Assembly (NCBI GenBank): GCA_005777415.1
Contig: SXMI01000263.1
Location: 1-7,318 of the forward strand
Origin: Actinomycetota bacterium
GTDB taxonomy: Bacteria > Actinomycetota > Acidimicrobiia > Acidimicrobiales > Microtrichaceae
Direction: 5' to 3'
DNA: 7,318 nt
How positions within the stretch are numbered: the first letter of the stretch is position 1; every line of letters starts with the position of its first letter. A program made the position numbers and the translations under genes. Under the pieces are notes generated by a model that searched no databases, was not told where the DNA came from, and worked only from the letters and a program-made list of their open reading frames with translations. Below are positions 1 through 5,827 of the stretch, one piece after another.

Positions 1-1
1 C

Positions 2-913
2 GACCGTCCTGCGGGTGGCCAGCACGGCGCGGTCGTGGCGCACCGGGGCCCGCATCCACTCGGGCTTGCGCTCACGCAGGCCCACCCCGCCGGACACCCC
101 CGCCCGGGCGAGACGGCCGACGAGCCGCACCGAGGTCGACCCGGCGTCGTGGCCGCCATCGCCGCCGGTCCGGGAGAACTCCGACAGGTCGGTGTCGTCG
201 AACGCCGGACGCCAGACCACGTCGGCTCGTTCCCAGTCGACTGGGGACCACGCCGCGACGAACCGCTCGACGAACGAGTCGACGACGGCGTGCAGGTCCA
301 GCGCCACGCCCTCGGCGGCCAGCGAGGTCACCCCGTGCTCGCTGATGCCGCACGGGACGATGGCCCCGAAGTGCTCCAGGTCCGGGTCGACGTTCAGCGC
401 CACGCCGTGCATCGTCCGGCCACCGGCGATCCGGACACCGACCGCTGCGATCTTGCGGGGGTGCCGGCCATCCGGATCGACCCAGACCCCCGGGAACCCG
501 GGCAGCCGGCCGACCGACTCCACGCCGGCATCGCGCACCACGTCGATCAACACCTGCTCGAGCAGGCACACCCAGGCCGGCGTGTCCGGCAGGTTCCCGC
601 CACCCTTCCCGGGCAGTCCCACGAGGGGGTCCGCCACGAGCTGACCCGGGCCGTGGTAGGTGACGTCCCCACCCCGGTCGACGTCGACCAGGTCGAATCC
701 CGCACGCTCCGGGTCGACCAGCACGTGGGCCGGGTCGGCGTGGCGGCCGGCCGTGATCGTCGGCGGATGCTCGAGGAGCAGGAGGTGGTCGTCGGGGGCA
801 CCACCCGCCGCGGTACGTTCAACGGCCCGCTCGTGCAGTCCCCGCTGCAGCGCCCACGCCTCCCGGTAGGGGACGGTGCCGAGCCACCGCACCCGCAGCG
901 TGGCCGCCGGCAT
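2..913 (-). CDS. lipB: Octanoyltransferase LipB, in frame with the N-terminus of lipoyl synthase LipA (3' end outside window)
   Basis: LipB moves octanoate from acyl carrier protein to the lipoyl lysine of E2 and H proteins in the cytoplasm. The 304 visible residues contain the family signature RGGDVTYHGPGQ (residues 80-91, His87), the catalytic lysine in RKIAAVGVR (Lys154), MHGVALNV, and the catalytic cysteine in IVPCGIS (Cys188). The Lys-Cys spacing of 34 equals that of E. coli LipB (K135/C169). The ATG start overlaps the E2 stop as TGATG, with GGAG (919-922) inside the E2 end as ribosome site, so translation is probably coupled. The LipB core should end near residue 225, but the frame stays open. 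A Gly/Asp-rich stretch (about 230-245) is followed by LRERKPEWMR (280-289) and a basic stretch matching the start of LipA. This is either a LipB-LipA fusion or an in-frame lipA with an internal GTG start (130 or 85). LipB identity is firm; the fusion is likely but not proven. Confidence 0.93.
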   Translation of the reverse strand, partial: MPAATLRVRWLGTVPYREAWALQRGLHERAVERTAAGGAPDDHLLLLEHPPTITAGRHADPAHVLVDPERAGFDLVDVDRGGDVTYHGPGQLVADPLVGLPGKGGGNLPDTPAWVCLLEQVLIDVVRDAGVESVGRLPGFPGVWVDPDGRHPRKIAAVGVRIAGGRTMHGVALNVDPDLEHFGAIVPCGISEHGVTSLAAEGVALDLHAVVDSFVERFVAAWSPVDWERADVVWRPAFDDTDLSEFSRTGGDGGHDAGSTSVRLVGRLARAGVSGGVGLRERKPEWMRAPVRHDRAVLATRRTV

Positions 914-2304
914 CAGAGCTCCGACGCCCAGTCCCGCGTCTCGATGATGTCCCGCAGCCGTCCCATGAACGCCGCCGCGTAGGCCCCGTCGAACGCCCGG
1001 TGGTCCCAGGCCAGCGTCAGGTTGCCGACCGAGTGGATGGCGATGGACTCACCGCCGGTGCCGTCGTCGACGACGACGGGGCGCCGCCGGACGCCGTCGG
1101 TCGAGAGGATCGCCACCTGGGGCTGGTTGATGATCGGGATCACGATCTCGGTGCCGTAGCTGCCCGAGTTCGAGATCGTGAACGTGCCGCCGTCGAGCTC
1201 GTCCGGGCCCAGACGACGGGACCGGGCCCGATCCGCCAGGTCGTGGATCCCGTGGGCGATCGCCCGCAGGCGCTGCTCGTGGGCGTCACGGACCACGGGC
1301 GCCAGGAGTCCTTCGAAGTCCAGATCGACGGCGATCGCCAGGTGGACCTCGTTGTGGATCACCAGCGAGGTGCCGTCGACCGCTGCGTTCATGCGGGGGA
1401 ACTCGTGCAGGGCATCGACCACGGCCCGCGAGACGAACGGGAGGTACGTGAGCGAGAAGCCCTCCTCGGCCCGGAACTGGTCACGGACCGCCCGGCGGAC
1501 CCGGTCGACCCCCTCGAAGTCCACCTCGACGATCGTCACGGCGTGGGGCGAGACGGCCTTGGAGGCCACCATGTGCTGACCGGTCAGCTGCCGGATCTTG
1601 TTGAGCTCGACCACCCGGTCGCCGGCACCGTGATGCATCGGCGCGGCGTCCGCCACCGTCGTCGGCCGTGCCGCCGGTGCCGGAGCCTGAGCCGGTGCCG
1701 GAGCCGGTGCGGGTGCGGGTGTGGGTGCGGGTGCGGGGGCCGGTGCCGGTGCAGCCGACTGGGCATCGATGGCGTCGTAGACGTCCTCCCGCGTGATCCG
1801 CCCACCCACGCCGGTGCCGACGATCCGCGACGGGTCCAGTCCGTTCTCGTCGATCAGTCGGCGCACGAGCGGTGAGAGCAGGACGCCGCCATCCGCCGAG
1901 GCGGCCGCGGGCTCGGTGACAGGTGCCGGTGCCGGAGCCGGTGCCGGAGCCGGAGCCGGGGCCGGAGCCGGAGCGGCCGCAGGTTCCGGTGCGGCTGCAG
2001 GTTCGGGTGCCGGTGCCGGAGCGGCCGCAGGTTCCGGAGCCGGAGCCGGTGCGGGAGCCGGCGCGGCGCCGGCCCCGTCCAGGACGGCGAGCACCGTCCC
2101 GACGTCGACGGTGTCACCCTCGGCGACCCGGATCTCGCTGAGCACACCACCGGCGGGCGCCGGCACCTCGGTGTCCACCTTGTCGGTCGACACCTCGAAG
2201 AGCGGCTCGTCCTCGGTCACGGTGTCGCCGACCGCCTTGAACCAGCGGGTGATCGTGCCCTCGGTGACGGACTCGCCGAGCTGGGGCATCACGATGTCGG
2301 TCAT
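913..2304 (-). CDS. Dihydrolipoamide acyltransferase, E2 component of a 2-oxo acid dehydrogenase complex
   Basis: This 463-residue protein forms the core of a 2-oxo acid dehydrogenase complex and transfers the acyl group from its lipoyl arm to CoA. One N-terminal lipoyl domain (about 1-77) carries the modified lysine in EVSTDKVDTEV (Lys42). An Ala-Pro-rich linker follows (78-140), then a peripheral subunit-binding domain (about 141-182, SPLVRRLIDENGLDPSRIVG), a second Ala-Pro linker (183-222), and the catalytic domain with DHRAFDG (His435, Asp439) near the C-terminus. The open frame extends upstream to 2766, but that part is the shadow of lpdA. The chosen ATG has a perfect AGGAGG at 2311-2316 and begins the domain with MTDIVMPQLGES. 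It lies 92 bases after lpdA and overlaps lipB by one base. The substrate (pyruvate, 2-oxoglutarate or branched-chain oxo acids) cannot be settled: actinobacterial relatives are often labelled SucB or DlaT, while the NSGSYG...IINQPQVAILS segment also recalls BkdB-type E2s. No E1 gene is nearby. Confidence 0.93.
   Translation of the reverse strand: MTDIVMPQLGESVTEGTITRWFKAVGDTVTEDEPLFEVSTDKVDTEVPAPAGGVLSEIRVAEGDTVDVGTVLAVLDGAGAAPAPAPAPAPEPAAAPAPAPEPAAAPEPAAAPAPAPAPAPAPAPAPAPVTEPAAASADGGVLLSPLVRRLIDENGLDPSRIVGTGVGGRITREDVYDAIDAQSAAPAPAPAPAPTPAPAPAPAPAQAPAPAARPTTVADAAPMHHGAGDRVVELNKIRQLTGQHMVASKAVSPHAVTIVEVDFEGVDRVRRAVRDQFRAEEGFSLTYLPFVSRAVVDALHEFPRMNAAVDGTSLVIHNEVHLAIAVDLDFEGLLAPVVRDAHEQRLRAIAHGIHDLADRARSRRLGPDELDGGTFTISNSGSYGTEIVIPIINQPQVAILSTDGVRRRPVVVDDGTGGESIAIHSVGNLTLAWDHRAFDGAYAAAFMGRLRDIIETRDWASEL
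1639..2073 (-). repeat. Ala-Pro low-complexity linkers of the E2 protein, flanking the subunit-binding domain
   Basis: Two stretches within the E2 gene (2073-1885 and 1758-1639) are built from alternating Ala-Pro dipeptides with some Glu-Pro-Ala-Ala-Ala units. The DNA is a degenerate run of 6-base units such as GCCGGA and GCCGGT on the plus strand. Such linkers are known in E2 proteins as extended, mobile arms that let the lipoyl domain swing between active sites. The intervening bases 1884-1759 encode the subunit-binding domain. The near-perfect repeats make this stretch prone to slippage and assembly error. The repeat also creates a Gly-Ala-rich open frame on the plus strand that is not a gene. 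Confidence 0.85.
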
Positions 2305-2310
2305 GTCGAT

Positions 2311-2316
2311 CCTCCT
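2311..2316 (-). promoter_or_regulatory. Ribosome binding site deciding the E2 start
   Basis: A perfect AGGAGG on the minus strand sits six bases before the ATG at 2304. It fixes the E2 start and argues against the 154-codon upstream extension of the same frame. Confidence 0.85.
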
Positions 2317-2349
2317 GGGCCGGTTCGGCACACCGTCGTCCCGACGCGG

Positions 2350-2380
2350 CTCCGCCCGCAGCCTACGCGCCGGGGCGGAG
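2350..2380. promoter_or_regulatory. Inverted repeat enclosing a candidate -10 box between lpdA and E2
   Basis: CTCCGCCC (2350-2357) and GGGCGGAG (2373-2380) form a perfect 8-base inverted repeat with a 15-base loop, just after the lpdA stop. The loop contains TAGGCT on the minus strand (2365-2360), the same hexamer as found just before lpdA. If it is a -10 box, transcription would start near 2352 and give E2 a leader of about 48 bases with its AGGAGG. The palindrome could be an operator over that promoter or a weak terminator for lpdA. There is no T-tract. No convincing -35 box is seen. Confidence 0.45.
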
Positions 2381-2396
2381 GGCCCCGACCCGGGGC

Positions 2397-3800
2397 TCAG
2401 CCGTGCAACGAGCGGCCCGTGAGGGACAGCACGGTCTCGCCGAACAGCTCGCTCAGGGACGGGTGGGGCTGCAGGAACGCCGCCACCTCGTCGACCGTGG
2501 CCTCCCAGTTGACCGCCAGGTAGCCGCCGGAGAGCTGCTCGGTCACCCACGGACCCACCATGTGGACGCCCAGGATCCGCCCGGCGGTGCCGTCGGCGTT
2601 CCGCTCGGCGATCACCTTCACGAGCCCCTCGGTCTCCCCGATGATCATGGCCCGGCTGTTCGCCGCGAACCGGTGCTTGCTGGTGACCACCTCGAAGCCA
2701 CGCTCCCGGGCCACCGACTCGGAGTACCCGGCGAAGGCGACCTCCGGGTTGCAGTAGATCGCCCACGGGACGAAGTCGTTGGCCACCGGCGCGCCGTCCT
2801 CGCCGAGCACCGATCGCACGACGCTGATCGCCTCGGCGAAGGCCACGTGGGCCAGCTGCGGCGAGTCGATCACGTCACCGATCGCGTACACGCCCTCGGC
2901 GTGGGTCCGGTAGCGGTCGTCGACGTCGACGTGGCCCCGGTCGGTGAGCTGCACCCCGGTGCCGGGTTCCAGCAGCCCGTCGGTGAGCGGGCGCCGACCC
3001 ACCGAGACGACCACGAGTTCGCAGTCGACGGCATCGCCACCGGCGAGCCGCACGGTCGTGCCGCCCGAGGCGTTCGGGGTGTGCCCCTCGACCGAGACCC
3101 CGGTGCGGACCTCGATCCCCTTCTTCTTGAACGACTGGCCCACCACGCGGGTGACGTCCTCGTCGCAGCCCGGGAGGATCTTGGGGAGCGCCTCGAGCAT
3201 CGTCACCTGCGAACCCAGATCGGCGAGCGTCGAGGCGAACTCGCAACCGATCGCGCCGCCGCCGATCACCACCGACCGGTAGGGCACCTGGGTGATGTCG
3301 AAGAACTCGTCCGAGGTCACGACCGGACCGCCGGGCTCGAAGCCGGGGATGACCCGCGGCACCGACCCGCTCGCCAGGATCACCGCGTCGCCCGTGATGG
3401 TGGCACGGTCGCCGTCCGCACCGACGACGGTGACGTTCCGGTTCGCGCCCAGGGTCCCGGTCCCGGCGAACACGTGGACCTTCCGGCCCTTGAGCAGCTG
3501 CGAGACGCCGCCGAACAGCCGGTCGATCACCTGCTGCTTGCGCTGCAGCACCACGTTCCAGTCGAGCGCCTTGGGCTCGACCACGACGCCGAACTCGCCG
3601 GCGGACTTCACGGCCCGGACCACCGCTGCGGTCTCGAGGAACTCCTTCGCCGGGATGCACCCCCGGTGCAGGCAGGTCCCGCCGACCTTGTCCCGCTCCA
3701 CCACGGCCACCGAGAGGCCGGCCGAGGCTGCATAGAGGGCGGCGCCGTAGCCGCCGGGCCCGCCGCCGATCACCACCAGGTCGAAGTGCGTCTGTTCCAC
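2397..3800 (-). CDS. lpdA: Dihydrolipoamide dehydrogenase (E3)
   Basis: This flavoprotein of 467 residues, the usual length for the family, reoxidises dihydrolipoamide on E2 (and on the glycine cleavage H protein) using NAD+. The N-terminal FAD-binding motif is VVIGGGPGGYGA (9-20). The redox-active disulfide is in GGTCLHRGCIPAK (Cys43 and Cys48). The NAD-binding motif is VVIGGGAIGCEFAS (177-190). The second flavin contact is YAIGDV (305-310), and the C-terminal catalytic pair is in HPSLSE (His446, Glu451). All key residues are present. The GTG start at 3800 has no Shine-Dalgarno sequence, but TAGGCT lies six bases upstream, as expected for a leaderless mRNA. It is followed by the E2 gene on the same strand, its direct partner. 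Annotation is firm; assignment to a specific oxo acid complex is not possible because E3 is often shared. Confidence 0.97.
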   Translation of the reverse strand: MEQTHFDLVVIGGGPGGYGAALYAASAGLSVAVVERDKVGGTCLHRGCIPAKEFLETAAVVRAVKSAGEFGVVVEPKALDWNVVLQRKQQVIDRLFGGVSQLLKGRKVHVFAGTGTLGANRNVTVVGADGDRATITGDAVILASGSVPRVIPGFEPGGPVVTSDEFFDITQVPYRSVVIGGGAIGCEFASTLADLGSQVTMLEALPKILPGCDEDVTRVVGQSFKKKGIEVRTGVSVEGHTPNASGGTTVRLAGGDAVDCELVVVSVGRRPLTDGLLEPGTGVQLTDRGHVDVDDRYRTHAEGVYAIGDVIDSPQLAHVAFAEAISVVRSVLGEDGAPVANDFVPWAIYCNPEVAFAGYSESVARERGFEVVTSKHRFAANSRAMIIGETEGLVKVIAERNADGTAGRILGVHMVGPWVTEQLSGGYLAVNWEATVDEVAAFLQPHPSLSELFGETVLSLTGRSLHG

Positions 3801-3806
3801 GGGCGG

Positions 3807-3812
3807 AGCCTA
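3807..3812 (-). promoter_or_regulatory. Candidate leaderless -10 box of lpdA (TAGGCT)
   Basis: TAGGCT on the minus strand ends six bases before the GTG at 3800, which puts the expected transcription start at or next to the start codon. The gene lacks a Shine-Dalgarno sequence, as expected of a leaderless transcript, a common mode in actinobacteria. No clear -35 box is visible. Confidence 0.5.
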
Positions 3813-3840
3813 GCGACGCCGTTGCGGCGACCCGCGCCGT

Positions 3841-3869
3841 GGCCGGCGGCCCGGGGTGCGGCGCCGGCC
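3841..3869 (-). terminator. GC-rich hairpin after the small membrane ORF
   Basis: GGCCGGCG (3841-3848) and CGCCGGCC (3862-3869) form a perfect 8-base stem with a 13-base loop, starting two bases past the TGA of the 29-codon ORF in its direction of transcription. It has no T-tract, so it is terminator-like rather than a textbook intrinsic terminator. It would separate the small gene from lpdA, which seems to have its own promoter. Confidence 0.4.
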
Positions 3870-3870
3870 C

Positions 3871-3960
3871 TCAGATCACCTGTGCGGCCTGGACGGCGAA
3901 GGCGACGAGGACGGCGAGTCCGCACAGCAGGGCCAGGATGATCAGCGTCCGGGTGCTCAC
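3871..3960 (-). CDS. Small predicted single-pass membrane peptide, 29 residues
   Basis: This short frame starts with GTG at 3960 and stops at TGA (3873-3871). The peptide begins MSTRTLIILALL and is one continuous hydrophobic segment (about residues 5-23) after a short positively charged start (Arg4), ending AAQVI. That layout fits a single transmembrane helix with the N-terminus in the cytoplasm. Support for a real gene is positional: TAGGTT on the minus strand (3973-3968) ends seven bases before the GTG, the same leaderless arrangement as seen at lpdA, and a hairpin lies just past the stop. No larger gene covers this interval. I do not recognise the family and give no function. It could be a small membrane regulator or subunit, or a chance frame, since hydrophobic short frames are common in GC-rich DNA. 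Confidence 0.5.
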   Translation of the reverse strand: MSTRTLIILALLCGLAVLVAFAVQAAQVI

Positions 3961-3967
3961 GCCCGCC

Positions 3968-3973
3968 AACCTA
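3968..3973 (-). promoter_or_regulatory. Candidate leaderless -10 box of the 29-codon ORF (TAGGTT)
   Basis: TAGGTT on the minus strand lies seven bases upstream of the GTG at 3960. The same hexamer is found on the plus strand before the SRPBCC gene (5793-5798). Confidence 0.42.
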
Positions 3974-3980
3974 GAGCGTC

Positions 3981-4021
3981 CGCCGGAACGGTCCGGCCGG
4001 ACGGTCCCGGCCGGACGGTCC
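3981..4021. repeat. Three near-tandem 13-14 bp elements in a divergent promoter region
   Basis: ACGGTCC occurs at 3988-3994, 4001-4007 and 4015-4021. The last two copies belong to a perfect direct repeat of CCGGCCGGACGGTCC (3993-4007 and 4007-4021, sharing one base, period 14). The first is a diverged unit (CGCCGGAACGGTCC, 3981-3994). GTCCGGCCGGAC (3991-4002) is also a perfect 12-base palindrome. The cluster lies between the -10 boxes of the divergent 29-codon ORF and the DprE2-like gene, covering where both -35 regions would be, so it may be an array of regulator sites. Confidence 0.55.
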
Positions 4022-4023
4022 GC

Positions 4024-4029
4024 TAGCGT
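4024..4029 (+). promoter_or_regulatory. Candidate -10 box of the DprE2-like gene (TAGCGT)
   Basis: TAGCGT fits the TANNNT pattern. Transcription would start near 4036 and leave a leader of roughly 30 bases that contains the AGGAGG at 4055-4060. No clear -35 box; that position is occupied by the 14-bp repeats. Confidence 0.4.
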
Positions 4030-4064
4030 CGACCGGGTCGTGGACGTCGAGACGAGGAGGTCCC

Positions 4065-4832
4065 GTGCGGGACGCCCTGGGTGAGGTGCAGTCGGTGGTC
4101 GTGCTCGGCGGGGGGTCCGACATCGGCCGGGCGCTCTGCGTCCGGCTGGCGGGCGGCCGCTGCGACACCGTGGTGCTGGCGGGGCGGCCCGAGGACGGCA
4201 TGGACGAGGTCGAGTCGGCGGTCCGCGCCGCCGGGGCCTCCGACGTCCAGCAGGTCCACTGGGAGTCGACGGCGCCCGACACCCACCAGCAGGTCGTCGA
4301 CGAGATCTTCGACCGTGTCGGCGACGTCGATCTGGTCTACGTCCCGGCCGGCATCCTCGGCAGCCAGGAGGCGTTCGACGCCGACCCGGCCTTCGCCGCC
4401 AAGGCCGTCGAGATCAACTTCGCCGGACTCGTCTCGTCGTGTCTGGCGGTGGCCAACCGGATGCGGGCCCAGGGGCACGGCACCATCGTCGTCATGTCGT
4501 CGGTCGCCGGGGTGCGGACCCGCAAGGACAACTTCGTCTACGGCTCGACCAAGGCGGGGCTCGACGCCTTCGCCCAGGGCCTCGGCGACTCGCTCGTCGG
4601 GACCGGCGTGCAGGTCATGGTGGTGCGACCCGGGTTCGTCCACACGAAGATGACCGAGGGGATGGACGCCGCCCCGTTCTCGACGACCGCCGACCAGGTG
4701 GCCGACGTGATCGTCGGCGGCCTCGCATCGGGCCGAGAGGTCGTCTACGCACCACCGCTCCTCAAGTACCCCTTCGCGGTGTTCCGGAACCTGCCCAGGA
4801 TGGTGTGGCGGAAGGTCGCCGAACGGGGCTGA
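4065..4832 (+). CDS. Short-chain dehydrogenase/reductase, DprE2-like (decaprenylphosphoryl-2-keto-ribose reductase family)
   Basis: This is a 255-residue classical SDR with the cofactor motif VVLGGGSDIG (12-21), NF of the INFAG segment (118-119), the serine at MSS (144-146), and the catalytic YGSTK (Tyr159, Lys163). Beyond the generic fold, it resembles mycobacterial DprE2 (Rv3791) along its length: GGxSxIG rather than TGxxxGIG, MRAQGxGxI, NFVYGSTKAGLD, RPGxVxTxM, and a C-terminal tail with a conserved proline (NLPRMVWRKV) after a hydrophobic stretch (KYPFAVF). DprE2 reduces decaprenylphosphoryl-2-keto-erythro-pentose to decaprenylphosphoryl arabinose for cell-wall arabinan, working with the oxidase DprE1. 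The GTG start follows AGGAGG (4055-4060) by four bases. No dprE1 gene is within the window, so the substrate here is inferred and could be another polyprenyl sugar or lipid. It is followed 49 bases later by the epimerase gene. Confidence 0.75.
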   Translation: MRDALGEVQSVVVLGGGSDIGRALCVRLAGGRCDTVVLAGRPEDGMDEVESAVRAAGASDVQQVHWESTAPDTHQQVVDEIFDRVGDVDLVYVPAGILGSQEAFDADPAFAAKAVEINFAGLVSSCLAVANRMRAQGHGTIVVMSSVAGVRTRKDNFVYGSTKAGLDAFAQGLGDSLVGTGVQVMVVRPGFVHTKMTEGMDAAPFSTTADQVADVIVGGLASGREVVYAPPLLKYPFAVFRNLPRMVWRKVAERG

Positions 4833-4881
4833 GCGCACCCCACGTCGGAATGGCCGGGGCGAACCCGGGGTTGCAGGCGGC

Positions 4882-5781
4882 ATGGACGTCGCCATCACCG
4901 GAGCCAACGGATTGATCGGCACGGCCCTGCGCCGTCGCCTCGAGGAAGCCGGTCACCGGGTTGTGCGCCTGGTCCGGCCCTCGTCGGCGGACCGGTCCGG
5001 CGACACCGTCACCTGGGACCCGGTCGCCGGCACCATCGACGCCGCCGGTCTCGAGGGGATCGGCGCAGTCGTCCACCTCGCCGGCGAAGGGATCGCGGAG
5101 CGCCGGTGGACCGACGAGCAGAAGCGGCGCATCACCGACTCCCGCGTGGAGGGCACCACGCTCCTCGCCAACGCCCTGGCAGGTCTGGAGCGGCCTCCGT
5201 CGGTGTTCCTGTCGGGTTCGGCCATCGGCTACTACGGCGACACCGGCGACCGGCCGACCGACGAGTCGGGAGCGGCCGGCGACGACTTCCCGGCCCGGGT
5301 CTGCGTCGTCTGGGAGGAGTCGGCGACGCCGGCGATCGACGCCGGCATCCGCACGGCGTTCCTGCGGACCGGCATCGTCCTGGATGCCCACGGTGGAGCC
5401 CTCGCCAAGCAGCTCCCCGCCTTCAGGTTCGGACTGGGCGGCCGGGCCGGTTCGGGTCGGCAGTACCAGAGCTGGATCAGCCTGGAGGACGAGGTGGCCG
5501 CCATCGAGTTCCTGCTCACGGCCCCCGTGACCGGCCCGGTGAACCTGACGGCCCCGAACCCGGTGACCAACGCCGACTTCACCACCACCCTGGGCCGGGT
5601 GCTGCGTCGACCGACCACGATCCTCCCGATGTTCGGCCCCCGGCTGCTGTTCGGCCGGGAGCTCGCCGACTCGCTGCTGTTGACCAGCCAGCGGATCGTC
5701 CCGGCGGCCCTCGAGGAGGCCGGGTTCACCTTCGCCCACCCTGAGCTCGAGGGTGCGCTGCGGTCCATCCTCGACCGCTGA
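4882..5781 (+). CDS. TIGR01777-type NAD(P)-dependent epimerase/dehydratase family protein (YfcH/SDR39U1-like)
   Basis: This 299-residue atypical extended SDR has the Rossmann motif ITGANGLIG (5-13), HLAGEGIAERRW (65-76) with KRRITDSRVEGT (81-92), the family hallmark SGSAIGYYGD (111-120), and QSWISLEDEV (196-205). A C-terminal DUF1731-like segment (about 249-296) contains the LADSLLLTSQRIVPAALEEAGF pattern. The length is typical. The reaction of this family is not established; the nearest well-known names are E. coli YfcH and human SDR39U1. In M. tuberculosis a member (Rv2216) lies between the E2 gene dlaT and lipB, so its presence near E2/lipB here is probably a remnant of that linkage. The ATG at 4882 has only a poorly placed AGGCGG one base upstream, so the start is supported by the domain boundary rather than by the ribosome site. 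Bases 4833-4881 before it hold no recognisable promoter. Confidence 0.88.
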   Translation: MDVAITGANGLIGTALRRRLEEAGHRVVRLVRPSSADRSGDTVTWDPVAGTIDAAGLEGIGAVVHLAGEGIAERRWTDEQKRRITDSRVEGTTLLANALAGLERPPSVFLSGSAIGYYGDTGDRPTDESGAAGDDFPARVCVVWEESATPAIDAGIRTAFLRTGIVLDAHGGALAKQLPAFRFGLGGRAGSGRQYQSWISLEDEVAAIEFLLTAPVTGPVNLTAPNPVTNADFTTTLGRVLRRPTTILPMFGPRLLFGRELADSLLLTSQRIVPAALEEAGFTFAHPELEGALRSILDR

Positions 5782-5798
5782 GACCGCTCCGCTAGGTT
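5771..5798 (+). promoter_or_regulatory. Candidate promoter of the SRPBCC-HAD pair
   Basis: TCGACC (5771-5776) and TAGGTT (5793-5798) are separated by 16 bases, the best -35/-10 pair in the window. The -35 lies in the last codons of the epimerase gene. Transcription would start near 5805, leaving a leader of about 20 bases that includes AGGAG (5819-5823). Confidence 0.5.
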
Positions 5799-5827
5799 CG
5801 TCCGGACCGACGACGACCAGGAGCGCC

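Noticed and set aside
35..982. Long plus-strand open frame of 315 codons
   Set aside because: It is antisense to lipB, whose catalytic motifs are all intact on the minus strand. The plus frame has no recognisable domain and is Arg/Pro/His-rich, as GC-rich shadows are.
1793..2422. Gly-Ala repeat protein on the plus strand resembling PGRS-type proteins
   Set aside because: The GAGAGAG pattern is simply the reverse complement of the Ala-Pro linker of E2.
2305..2766. N-terminal extension of the E2 frame to 2766
   Set aside because: The 154 extra codons overlap lpdA out of frame and have no homology-like content. The lipoyl domain begins at the ATG at 2304 behind a perfect AGGAGG.
2403..3941. 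512-codon plus-strand open frame
   Set aside because: It is fully antisense to lpdA, which has every catalytic residue. The plus frame is rich in His, Arg, Asp and Pro without any motif.
4023..4922. 299-codon minus-strand open frame opposite the DprE2-like gene
   Set aside because: It is antisense to an intact SDR with the GGGSDIG and YGSTK motifs and has no domain-like sequence.
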